DNA of 9,117 nucleotides from a bacterium (GTDB lineage: Bacteria; JAMCPX01). Positions 1 to 5,959 of the stretch are shown piece after piece (position 1 is the stretch's first letter; each line of letters opens with the position of its first letter). The stretch lies in the NCBI GenBank assembly GCA_021789095.1, contig JAJYJX010000104.1, forward strand, positions 1-9,117, read 5' to 3'. Both the position numbers and the translations under genes were made by a program. Below the pieces are notes generated by a model. It was given only the letters and a program-made list of their open reading frames with translations. It was not told the origin of the DNA and did no database searches.

Positions 1-1
1 A

Positions 2-499
2 CTCGGCTCAATCCCATTAGATATAGAGATCAGATTGATAGCAGAAGGTGACAAAAGGGACATAGCGACAATGCAAATAGAAAATGAAGACTTGCATACC
101 TTGGGCAAACGATGCTGTGACTGCACAAGTTGGCCGCCCCCTGATGCTAAAAACAATGAAACTGTGGTGTTTGCTGGATATCCCCAGATTTACCGTGGAG
201 AACCCAGAACAGGAGAGATCAGGATTGAATCTGTACCGATAATAGAAACAGTCCATGATTCATCGCCCAGGCATTTCAGTATAGGATTGAGCGGAGAGGA
301 TTGGGTCAAATTGATTGGTTACAGAGAATTATCAGAACTTACTAAGTTTGCCGGATTCAGCGGCGGTCCTGTTTTCCGTTTAAAAGATACTGAAATTGTA
401 GTCCTTGAACCCATCGGGGTAATTTACCAATACAATAGTTATGGGATAATCCATGCTTTGCATATTGGATTTATAAATGCAGACGGAACAATTATCTGA
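2..499 (+). CDS. Trypsin-like serine peptidase domain protein, C-terminal part (5' end outside window)
   Basis: The frame is open to the left edge, so the gene starts upstream and only its last 165 codons or so are here. The TTG at 35 could open the frame but would cut into the fold, so it is probably not the start. Two trypsin-fold signatures are visible. RDIATMQI has its Asp codon at 59-61 and resembles the 'DIALL' strand carrying the catalytic Asp. GFSGGPVF has its Ser codon at 359-361 and matches the GDSGGP nucleophile motif, with the usual Asp replaced by Phe. The two residues are 100 apart, close to the spacing in chymotrypsin-family enzymes. The segment after the Ser (EPIGVIYQY) resembles the following substrate-binding strand. 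The catalytic His would lie outside the window. No signal peptide can be judged. The DNA is more AT-rich than acsA (hand count 38 G+C in bases 301-400 against 57 in 1081-1180). Substrate and role are unknown, and activity is not assured. Confidence 0.65.
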   Translation, partial: LGSIPLDIEIRLIAEGDKRDIATMQIENEDLHTLGKRCCDCTSWPPPDAKNNETVVFAGYPQIYRGEPRTGEIRIESVPIIETVHDSSPRHFSIGLSGEDWVKLIGYRELSELTKFAGFSGGPVFRLKDTEIVVLEPIGVIYQYNSYGIIHALHIGFINADGTII

Positions 500-543
500 T
501 ACCAAGTTAATGAAACAACGACAAAAGACAATTGATTGCCCTG

Positions 544-571
544 TTGACTCATAACCTGAATCTGCTTTATT
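544..571 (+). promoter_or_regulatory. Weak candidate sigma-70 promoter for acsA
   Basis: TTGACT at 544-549 matches five of six bases of the -35 consensus. After a 16-base gap TTTATT at 566-571 matches four of six bases of the -10 consensus. The position, roughly 60 bases ahead of the acsA start, is plausible. In AT-rich DNA such matches arise by chance, so this is only a candidate. Confidence 0.3.
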
Positions 572-624
572 TATGAATATCGTCGTGTAAACGGACATGG
601 GGGACTGCTTGATAGCATATTTTC

Positions 625-633
625 AAAGGAGGG
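625..633 (+). promoter_or_regulatory. Ribosome binding site of acsA
   Basis: AAAGGAGGG is a near-perfect anti-16S match ending 3 bases before the ATG at 637 (AGGAGG core 627-632, 4 bases before the ATG). It fixes the start codon, because no other in-frame start has such a site. Confidence 0.85.
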
Positions 634-636
634 TTT

Positions 637-2532
637 ATGACGGTATCGGACAATAAGAACAAGGATGTTTATAATCCGTCCAAAGGGATTCTGGATAAGG
701 CGAATATACGGGGATATGAAAAGCTTTACCAGCAGTCCATAAAGAACCCCGAGGCATTCTGGGCAGGGATTGCAAAGGAACTCAACTGGTACAAGCCGTG
801 GAAAAAGGTCCTTGAGTGGAAGTATCCGTTTGCGAAATGGTTTGTAGACGGGAAAACAAACATCGTCGCAAACGCCGTAGACCGGCACCTTACCACGTTC
901 AGGAGGAACAAGATCGCCATTATATGGGAGGGTGAAAACAACGAGACAAAGACACTAAGCTACTATGCCCTTAACAGGGAGGTAAGCAAATTTGCAAATG
1001 TCCTTAAAGCTGCGGGTATTAAAAAAGGCGACAGGGTAACCATATACATGCCGAGGATACCCGAGCAGGTGATAGCCATGCTGGCGACAGCGAAGATCGG
1101 CGCGATCCACAGCGTTGTCTACGGCGGATTCAGCGTTGAGGCACTTCATGCGAGGATAATCGATTCTGCGTCCAAAGTGGTCATAACCGCCGACGGCGGT
1201 TATATGAACAACAAGATCGTGCAGTTGAAATCGATAACGGACGAGGCAGTCAAGAGGTCGCCCAGTGTGGAGACGGTCATCGTCGTAAAAAGGATCGGTC
1301 ATGATATCAATATGGAATCAGGCAGGGATTACTGGTACCACGATCTGATGAATCTGCCGATTGCCTCCCCGAAGTGTGAGACAGAGGTGATGGATGCTGA
1401 AGATCCCCTTTATATCCTTTACACGTCCGGAACAACAGGCGCACCCAAGGGGGTCGTCCATACCATAGGCGGATACATGACCTATATCTATGCAACCATG
1501 AAATACGTTTTTGATATTAAAGAAGAAGACCGGTGGTGGTGTACTGCAGATCCGGGGTGGGTAACAGGGCACAGCTATATTGTTTATGCACCGCTTATGC
1601 TCGGCACTACAAGCATAATGTACGAGGGTTCACCTACATACCCTTACCCTGACAGGTGGTGGTCGATCGTGGAAAAATACGGTGTGAACGTCCTTTACAC
1701 GACCCCCACAGGCATAAGAAGCCTGATGCGGTTCGGGGAACTGTGGGTCAACAGGCGTGACCTTTCTTCCCTGCGCCTGCTCGGTACTGTCGGAGAACCC
1801 ATAAACCCGGAGGCATGGAGGTGGTATTACAGGGTCATAGGCAAGGAAAAATGTCCGATCATGGATACATGGTGGCAGACGGAAACAGGAGGTTTTATGA
1901 TCACGCCCCTGCCCGAGACTCCCCTGAGACCCGGTTCCGCGGCAAAGCCCTTCTTCGGTATAGTAGCCGATGTCGTTGATGAAAAGGGCAGGCCTGTATC
2001 GCCCAACATGGAAGGATCGTTGATCATAAAGAAGCCCTGGCCCGGCATGCTGAGGACGATCTACAGGGACCCGGAAAGGTATAAAAAGGTTTACTGGGAA
2101 AAGATACCCGGGAACGTGTACACAACAGGCGATTCTGCGAAAAAGGACGAAGACGGGTATATATGGATCATCGGCAGGCAGGACGATGTTATAAAGGTCT
2201 CGGGTTACAGGCTGGGTACTGCGGAGATAGAGAGTGCGCTTGTATCCCACCCTGCAGTTGCAGAGGCGGCTGCAATAGGCAAGCCGCATGAAATAAAAGG
2301 CACGGCAATAAAGGTATTCGTGGTCCTGAGGACGGGCTTCAGTGCTTCGGACGATCTCATGGACGAGCTGAGATCGCATGTCGCAAAGGAGCTTGGTCCG
2401 ATTGCAAAACCCGAGGAGATACAGTTTGTGGACTCGCTGCCCAAGACCCGCAGCGGGAAGATCATGCGCAGGCTTCTCAAGGCACGGGAGCTCGGCATGC
2501 CCGAGGGAGACATCTCAACGCTCGAGGAATAA
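637..2532 (+). CDS. acsA: AMP-forming acetyl-CoA synthetase
   Basis: This cytoplasmic enzyme of the ANL superfamily converts acetate, ATP and CoA to acetyl-CoA, AMP and pyrophosphate through an acetyl-adenylate. At 631 residues it is full length for bacterial Acs (about 650). The N-terminal Acs cap covers roughly residues 25-85. The P-loop YTSGTTGAPKG is at 262-272, WVTGHSY at 308-314, GTVGEPINPEAW at 383-394 and the adenylation motif TWWQTETGG at 411-419. TTGD with Asp499 and GRQDD with Arg514 precede the C-terminal domain. SGYRLGTAEIE (522-532) and PKTRSGK (602-608) hold the mobile-domain motifs. Trp413 together with Val309, Thr310 and Val385 corresponds to the small acetate pocket of the Salmonella enzyme, favouring acetate over propionate or longer acids. 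Lys608 is the catalytic lysine that protein acetyltransferases silence in other bacteria; no acetyltransferase or deacetylase gene lies nearby. It is probably monocistronic, with a strong ribosome binding site, and converges on the CoA-binding gene. Confidence 0.96.
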   Translation: MTVSDNKNKDVYNPSKGILDKANIRGYEKLYQQSIKNPEAFWAGIAKELNWYKPWKKVLEWKYPFAKWFVDGKTNIVANAVDRHLTTFRRNKIAIIWEGENNETKTLSYYALNREVSKFANVLKAAGIKKGDRVTIYMPRIPEQVIAMLATAKIGAIHSVVYGGFSVEALHARIIDSASKVVITADGGYMNNKIVQLKSITDEAVKRSPSVETVIVVKRIGHDINMESGRDYWYHDLMNLPIASPKCETEVMDAEDPLYILYTSGTTGAPKGVVHTIGGYMTYIYATMKYVFDIKEEDRWWCTADPGWVTGHSYIVYAPLMLGTTSIMYEGSPTYPYPDRWWSIVEKYGVNVLYTTPTGIRSLMRFGELWVNRRDLSSLRLLGTVGEPINPEAWRWYYRVIGKEKCPIMDTWWQTETGGFMITPLPETPLRPGSAAKPFFGIVADVVDEKGRPVSPNMEGSLIIKKPWPGMLRTIYRDPERYKKVYWEKIPGNVYTTGDSAKKDEDGYIWIIGRQDDVIKVSGYRLGTAEIESALVSHPAVAEAAAIGKPHEIKGTAIKVFVVLRTGFSASDDLMDELRSHVAKELGPIAKPEEIQFVDSLPKTRSGKIMRRLLKARELGMPEGDISTLEE

Positions 2533-2551
2533 GCTGTCCTTAGAGCTTTTT
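2531..2551 (+). terminator. Weak candidate terminator hairpin after acsA
   Basis: AAGCT (2531-2535) and AGCTT (2544-2548) can pair around an 8-base loop, followed by TTT at 2549-2551. The 5-bp stem is short and overlaps the stop codons of both convergent genes, so efficiency would be low. It may simply be chance. Confidence 0.2.
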
Positions 2552-2929
2552 GTGTTCCTTGAGCATGCAGCGGTCCATGACGACCATGAGTCCGGCCGAG
2601 CGAGCCTTTTGTGCAGCAGGCTCGTTCACGATGCCTTCCTGCATCCATACTGCCTTTGCCCCGGCCTTTATCGCTTCATCTACCACAGGCGGCACGTCCC
2701 CGGATTTTCTGAAAATATCAACCACGTCGATCTTCTCAGGTATCGAGACCAGGCCGGGATAGGATTTTTCGCCAAGGATCTGATCCGCATTGGGGTTAAC
2801 GGGTATGATCCTGTATCCTTTTGACTTAAGGTAGCTTGCAACCTTGTAGCTCGGTCTGTCCTGTTTCGGCGACAACCCTACAACTGCTATGGTCTTGCTT
2901 TCTGTTAAAATCTTCCTTATCTCATCCAT
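2540..2929 (-). CDS. CoA-binding domain protein (YccU-like)
   Basis: This small cytoplasmic protein of 129 residues is essentially one Rossmann-type CoA_binding domain, the usual length for this family. The first strand and nucleotide loop read IAVVGLSPKQDRPSYKV (14-30), the next strand is YRIIPVNP (39-46), and the C-terminal half holds the family signature VWMQEGIVNEPAA (94-106) and VVMDRC (116-121). The domain is homologous to the CoA-binding part of succinyl-CoA and ADP-forming acetyl-CoA synthetases but has no catalytic domain, so it is likely a CoA or acyl-CoA binder rather than an enzyme. The biochemical role of stand-alone members is not settled. It stands tail-to-tail with acsA, which makes a CoA thioester, but shared function is only a guess. 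There is no Shine-Dalgarno sequence before the ATG and a promoter lies so close that the mRNA may be nearly leaderless. Family assignment is secure. Confidence 0.88.
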   Translation of the reverse strand: MDEIRKILTESKTIAVVGLSPKQDRPSYKVASYLKSKGYRIIPVNPNADQILGEKSYPGLVSIPEKIDVVDIFRKSGDVPPVVDEAIKAGAKAVWMQEGIVNEPAAQKARSAGLMVVMDRCMLKEHKKL

Positions 2930-3060
2930 AGGGTATTAATTATAATAACAGATGCATTGATGGACAAGCCGTGGCCGCTCCCTTTATAACCGGGTTTACT
3001 GCCCTGCGGGGCTCCATGGCCGTCAAGGTCGCAAAACCTCATCGGAGATTTTGAATCCAT
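2917..3060 (-). other. Possible small reading frame or repeat remnant (47 codons from ATG)
   Basis: An ATG at 3060 opens a 47-codon frame ending at TAA (2919-2917) inside the start of the CoA-binding gene. The frame is open further upstream to a stop at 3150-3148. The predicted peptide begins MDSKSPMRFCDLDGHG and continues with a Gly/Ser/Lys-rich stretch containing KPGYKGSGHGLS. I do not recognise it as a known family, and no ribosome binding site precedes the ATG. It could be a small unknown gene, a decayed gene end, or the chance translation of an intergenic repeat. Because it shares sequence with the promoter of the next gene, coding status is doubtful. Confidence 0.2.
2939..2967 (-). promoter_or_regulatory. 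Candidate sigma-70 promoter of the CoA-binding gene
   Basis: On the - strand, TTGTCC (2967-2962) and a perfect TATAAT (2944-2939) are separated by exactly 17 bases. Transcription would begin near 2932, only a few bases ahead of the ATG at 2929, giving an almost leaderless message. This agrees with the lack of a ribosome binding site there. Confidence 0.5.
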
Positions 3061-3071
3061 TATATGTATGT

Positions 3072-3098
3072 CGGTTATAACGGGAAAGCAGATAACCG
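3072..3098. repeat. Inverted repeat CGGTTAT / ATAACCG
   Basis: Seven-base arms at 3072-3078 and 3092-3098 are perfect complements around a 13-base loop. The left arm is embedded in the self-complementary GTTATAAC (3074-3081). It lies over 100 bases upstream of the candidate promoter of the CoA-binding gene, so it could be an operator, part of an RNA structure, or chance. No T-run follows on either strand, so it is not a typical terminator. Confidence 0.35.
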
Positions 3099-3156
3099 AG
3101 CGTGCAGTTGTGGAAAGTGTTTGCGTAACACCGGTTTCAATCAGTTGTCATCACCA

Positions 3157-3186
3157 CCCGTTTAGAGAACGAAATCCTCTAACGGG
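3157..3186 (-). terminator. Hairpin overlapping the cutA stop codon, possible operon 3' end
   Basis: CCCGTTTAGAG (3157-3167) and CTCTAACGGG (3177-3186) pair over ten bases with one bulged T and a 9-base loop. The right arm contains the cutA TAG stop (3181-3179). On the - strand no U-run follows, so it is not a textbook intrinsic terminator; it may stabilise the mRNA end. On the + strand it is followed by GTTTTA, a weak tract, so it could alternatively limit antisense reading into cutA. Confidence 0.35.
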
Positions 3187-3523
3187 GTTTTACAGCTTTA
3201 TAAATCCACTGCAAATAATCATCACTGCCGTATACAATATCTATTGATATAAATTCAGGCAATTCATAGGGGCTGAGCGCCTTGAGCTTCTTTTCAAGCA
3301 TGGCCAGCGCGCGTCTGTGGGTCTTTATGATTAAAAGGAATTCTTTTGTCCTGACCTTTTTCCCGTTCCACTTATAGAGGGATGTCAGACCCGGCACTAT
3401 GTTCACGCATGCCGCGAGTCCTTCATCTATGATTGCTCCAGCCATGGTTTCAGCGTCGGCTCTCTTTTCGGCAGTGGTGTATGCAATTATGTATCCGGAA
3501 TGCTTATCCTTCTTCGACCGCAT
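3179..3523 (-). CDS. cutA: CutA1-like divalent-ion tolerance protein
   Basis: CutA proteins are small, very stable trimers with a ferredoxin-like fold. Loss of the E. coli gene was linked to copper tolerance, but the general function remains uncertain. The 114 residues are normal for the family. The core signature LAACVNIVPGLTSLYKW lies at 36-52, LLIIKT at 63-68, the conserved SPYELPEFISIDI at 84-96, and YLQWI near the C-terminus at 103-107. The ATG at 3523 overlaps the end of the SRPBCC gene by 20 bases and has GGAAGAG seven bases upstream (3537-3531), so translation is probably coupled. It is the last gene of the six-gene operon. No signal peptide is visible, implying a cytoplasmic protein. 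The family call is firm, the physiological role is not. Confidence 0.93.
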   Translation of the reverse strand: MRSKKDKHSGYIIAYTTAEKRADAETMAGAIIDEGLAACVNIVPGLTSLYKWNGKKVRTKEFLLIIKTHRRALAMLEKKLKALSPYELPEFISIDIVYGSDDYLQWIYKAVKPR

Positions 3524-3944
3524 CTTTGAACTCTTCCATGGATTTTTTCATGGAAACATTGTTCAGTACATTCATGATGGTTTCAGGCAGCCAGAACCCC
3601 GGGTCAACGTATGCCGTAAATGTTGCGAGCGTCTTGTCTTTATCCATCTTTTCAAACGTATAGCTGCCCTTTACGTCTTTGACATCACCTTCGATATAGC
3701 CCCACTCAAGCATGTGTTTTTTATCATCATACTTATAATCAAGAACATACCTGATTTCCTTGCTGAGCACGGAAATCTTGAATTCCACATGCTTGGGCTT
3801 TCCGTTCTTGTCCTTTTTCAGAACCTTTGCCGATTTTACCGCTGATTGCCACTCAGGATAGCTCTCAAAATGGCATATCTTTTTATAACACTTGTCAACT
3901 GTGCCATTTATTTCTATGGTCCTTGTAAGTTCTTTTCCGGACAT
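3504..3944 (-). CDS. SRPBCC-superfamily protein (polyketide cyclase / COQ10-type START fold)
   Basis: The 146-residue protein has the expected layout of the helix-grip fold. It opens with a strand (LTRTIEING), then a helix pair ending in FESYPEWQSAV (27-37). A run of strands follows, including VEFKISVLSKEIRYVL and MLEWGYIEGDVKDVKGSYTFE. A long C-terminal helix (roughly 121-146) begins after a GFWLPE turn. Family members form a deep hydrophobic pocket that binds lipids, polyketides or isoprenoid quinones; some are cyclases or chaperones, and catalytic activity cannot be inferred here. No signal peptide or membrane span is seen, so it is probably cytoplasmic. Its strong ribosome binding site overlaps the stop codon of the oxidoreductase-like gene, and it overlaps cutA by 20 bases. 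A shared hydrophobic ligand with the upstream gene product is an inference from this pairing. The exact subfamily is uncertain. Confidence 0.8.
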   Translation of the reverse strand: MSGKELTRTIEINGTVDKCYKKICHFESYPEWQSAVKSAKVLKKDKNGKPKHVEFKISVLSKEIRYVLDYKYDDKKHMLEWGYIEGDVKDVKGSYTFEKMDKDKTLATFTAYVDPGFWLPETIMNVLNNVSMKKSMEEFKDAVEEG

Positions 3945-3949
3945 AAGAA

Positions 3950-3957
3950 CCTCCTTT
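3950..3957 (-). promoter_or_regulatory. Ribosome binding site of the SRPBCC gene, overlapping the upstream stop
   Basis: AAAGGAGG reads on the - strand from 3957 to 3950, five bases before the ATG at 3944. It overlaps the TAA stop (3958-3956) of the preceding gene, an arrangement expected for re-initiation or coupled translation. Confidence 0.85.
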
Positions 3958-5278
3958 AAAGGGTTGATATAAGACGTTTTGCCAGTTTTTTTATATATGC
4001 ATATTTTTCGTCCGAGGTATACATATTTATGAACTCATCGTTGAGCAGCATGATGCCTTTCCTGTATACCGGTGCGTCCGTGTTGTTCCACAGGATCGAC
4101 GGTTCGGTGTAGTATATATGTTCCACGTACTCGTCAAAAAACGGCATAAACCATTTTACGCGCTCGATAACAGACTGCCTTATTGAAGAGATCTTTGATA
4201 TGCTGTTTTCCTTTATGGGCATGGTGATGGTCAATGCGGCCATTTCGTCCTTGGCCCTTTTTATATCGCTTACCGGGTTTGAATCTATAAAAATGATGTT
4301 ATCGTTTGCAAGGGGCCGGTTGTAATCGGAGACCATGACCGCATTATTAACGCGGTCATAGATTTCCGGCAGGCAGGAACGGTGCAGCCCCACAAATATA
4401 TTATCGACATAAAACTGTTTTTTGATAATTTTACTATAATCGAATGGCAGCAGTGAAAGGGTCTTTTCATAGAGGGGTTCCGAAACAATGCTCCTGGATC
4501 GGACGGACTGCTCATGATCAAAGGTTATGGTGAAATATTTTTCGTAATCTATGGAGTTAACCTCTTTGTCCTGTACGATGTTCACATTGCGCTGCTGCAG
4601 CTCCTTTATAAGTGCTGTTTTAATGCTGTCCATGCCGCCGGCAGGGTAAAACCTTTTCCCTATGACCAACGGGGCAATGCATGTCCCCTGAAAGGCTCTG
4701 TTATCATCGACCCACGGCAACAGGTACCTGACAATCGCATTTATAAAAACGCGCGACCTGTCGTGTTCTGCGATCCTCCTGAAGCTCTCATTGGCAGACT
4801 GTTTTTCCTTCAACAGCAATTGTTTGAGCCTCAGTCTTCTTAAGACCGACCCGGCTATTTTTATACCATAACCGACCTGCCGGCTTAAGCCGGGCAGCAG
4901 CTCGCACAGCCTCTTCTCTTTGTCCAGATATTCCGTTAAAACAGAAGCCTCATCACGGTCAAAACGCAGTTCGACCGCAGCCATGAGTTTTTGTATATCG
5001 GAATAAATATCGACCCTCCTGTCGGGCAGAATCAGCTGATACATGGGATTTATGTATGTTTCAAATGTTACAGGAAGCTCTTTGAGTATCTCAGGCAGCT
5101 CATTGTACGCAAACACGTGTTCCGGGTAATAATTGAAGATGTAACCGTCTATGTCCAGTGACGGCTTGTAATTATCTATTACAACGATTGAAACGTCACT
5201 CTTTGAGAGTTCGTAAGCCGCGATCAGACCGTTTATGCCCTCGGTAATAACAGCAACATCGAAAAATCTGCCTGCCAC
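3956..5278 (-). CDS. Degenerate FAD-dependent amine oxidase/phytoene desaturase-like protein
   Basis: The 440 residues show the overall plan of the NAD(P)/FAD-dependent desaturase group. The N-terminal strand-loop-helix VAVITEGINGLIAAYELSK (8-26) is followed by VVID with Asp35, and DGYIFNYYPEHVF (44-56) matches the strand after the flavin loop. FYPAGGMDSIKTALIKEL (210-227) is the conserved 'YPxGGM' helix region. The usual flavin signatures are eroded. GxGxxG reads TEGING, so the first Gly is Thr. The GG-x-R loop after the second strand is absent. The C-terminal 'GD' motif region reads IMLLNDEF (409-416). It may bind FAD weakly, bind another cofactor, or be a non-catalytic homologue. GTG at 5278 is chosen as start because GGGGAG sits five bases upstream and the Rossmann strand begins within ten residues. 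Substrate is unknown. It lies between purN and the SRPBCC gene with 10- and 11-base gaps. Confidence 0.7.
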   Translation of the reverse strand: MAGRFFDVAVITEGINGLIAAYELSKSDVSIVVIDNYKPSLDIDGYIFNYYPEHVFAYNELPEILKELPVTFETYINPMYQLILPDRRVDIYSDIQKLMAAVELRFDRDEASVLTEYLDKEKRLCELLPGLSRQVGYGIKIAGSVLRRLRLKQLLLKEKQSANESFRRIAEHDRSRVFINAIVRYLLPWVDDNRAFQGTCIAPLVIGKRFYPAGGMDSIKTALIKELQQRNVNIVQDKEVNSIDYEKYFTITFDHEQSVRSRSIVSEPLYEKTLSLLPFDYSKIIKKQFYVDNIFVGLHRSCLPEIYDRVNNAVMVSDYNRPLANDNIIFIDSNPVSDIKRAKDEMAALTITMPIKENSISKISSIRQSVIERVKWFMPFFDEYVEHIYYTEPSILWNNTDAPVYRKGIMLLNDEFINMYTSDEKYAYIKKLAKRLISTL

Positions 5279-5283
5279 TGTTG

Positions 5284-5291
5284 CTCCCCTA
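5284..5291 (-). promoter_or_regulatory. Ribosome binding site deciding the GTG start at 5278
   Basis: GGGGAG (5289-5284 on the - strand) lies five bases before GTG at 5278 and runs out of the purN stop codon TAG (5291-5289). No ATG near the predicted first strand has a better site, so GTG is the likely start and its translation is probably coupled to purN. Confidence 0.7.
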
Positions 5292-5945
5292 CAGGTTGTA
5301 CGGGTTTATAGACGGCTGCCGTTGCGAGTATTCGTAACCCTTTACAAACACCCGCCTGCCTTTAAGGATCAGCCTGTTGTCTGCAAAAAGCTGTATGGCT
5401 ATGGGATAGATTATGTGCTCTTTATCATGGATTCTCTGCGCGAGCGTTTCTTCCGTATCGTTGTCTTTTACAGGGACGACGGCCTGGATGATAATCGGCC
5501 CTGTATCGGCACCCTCGTCTATAAAATGGACCGTGCAGCCCGTGAATTTCACGCCGTGTTCAAGGGCTTTCTGTATGACATTTATACCCGGGAACGAGGG
5601 CAGTATTGCCGGATGTATATTCATTATCCGCATCGGGAATGCGCTTATGAAATGTTTTGTCAGCAGCTTCATATACCCCGCAAGCACTACGAGCCCGACA
5701 TTGTACTTACCCAGTATCTCCATTACCCGGTCCTCTGCCTTCTCCCTGCTGGCAAAAGATTTATAGCTGACCGTATGGACAGGTATATTGCCGTGCCTGG
5801 CTCTTTCAATGGCATAGGCATTCTCATTATCGGATATGACGATTTCTACGCTGGCACTGAGCTTTCCTTCCTTTATACGGTCTATTATTGCCTGGAGATT
5901 CGTACCGTTGCCGGATACCAGCACCCCCAGTTTAAGCTTGCCCAT
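5289..5945 (-). CDS. purN: Phosphoribosylglycinamide formyltransferase 1 (GAR transformylase)
   Basis: PurN transfers the formyl group of 10-formyltetrahydrofolate to glycinamide ribonucleotide, the third step of de novo purine synthesis, in the cytoplasm. The 218 residues match the family (E. coli 212). The N-terminal phosphate-binding loop is VSGNGTNLQAI (10-20). VLAGYMKLL (87-95) lines the folate site. NIHPAILPSFPG (109-120) holds the catalytic Asn109 and His111, and VHFIDEGADTGPII (139-152) holds catalytic Asp147, which match Asn106, His108 and Asp144 of E. coli. All key residues are present, so the enzyme should be active. The ATG at 5945 has only a weak site (AGGAAC, 5961-5956) and follows the pseudo-receiver stop by 14 bases. 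Together with metH in the same operon it ties the locus to one-carbon folate metabolism; purM, often adjacent to purN elsewhere, is not in the window. Confidence 0.96.
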   Translation of the reverse strand: MGKLKLGVLVSGNGTNLQAIIDRIKEGKLSASVEIVISDNENAYAIERARHGNIPVHTVSYKSFASREKAEDRVMEILGKYNVGLVVLAGYMKLLTKHFISAFPMRIMNIHPAILPSFPGINVIQKALEHGVKFTGCTVHFIDEGADTGPIIIQAVVPVKDNDTEETLAQRIHDKEHIIYPIAIQLFADNRLILKGRRVFVKGYEYSQRQPSINPYNL

Positions 5946-5959
5946 AAAGTTTTCCGTTC

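Larger units (their letters stand above)
500..636. other. Intergenic spacer between peptidase gene and acsA
   Basis: This short non-coding stretch is AT-rich. I see no convincing rho-independent terminator for the upstream gene and no sigma-54 type GG/GC element. It holds a weak promoter candidate and the acsA ribosome binding site, listed separately. Confidence 0.6.
2930..3178. other. Structured intergenic region between cutA and the CoA-binding gene
   Basis: About 250 bases with no secure gene. They contain the promoter of the CoA-binding gene, a 7-bp inverted repeat at 3072-3098, three related words ATAACCGGG (2986-2994), ATAACGGG (3077-3084) and ATAACCGAG (3092-3100), a doubtful small reading frame, and most of the hairpin at the end of cutA. 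No tRNA- or riboswitch-like pattern was recognised. Confidence 0.5.

Noticed and set aside
1630-2379. 249-codon open frame on the - strand inside acsA
   Set aside because: It lies entirely opposite conserved acsA motifs, and its Arg/Cys/Tyr-rich translation matches no family.
2378-2824. 148-codon + strand frame spanning the acsA end and the CoA-binding gene
   Set aside because: It overlaps two secure genes, has no ribosome binding site and a nonsensical composition.
3072-3098. Inverted repeat considered as an intrinsic terminator
   Set aside because: No T-run follows the stem on either strand and the loop is long; kept only as a repeat.
2930-3178. Spacer considered as a tRNA, riboswitch or CRISPR fragment
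   Set aside because: No cloverleaf, TTCGA-type arm, conserved riboswitch core or regularly spaced repeats could be found by eye.
3399-3845. 148-codon + strand frame opposite cutA and the SRPBCC gene
   Set aside because: It is antisense to two family-assigned genes and has no supporting motif.
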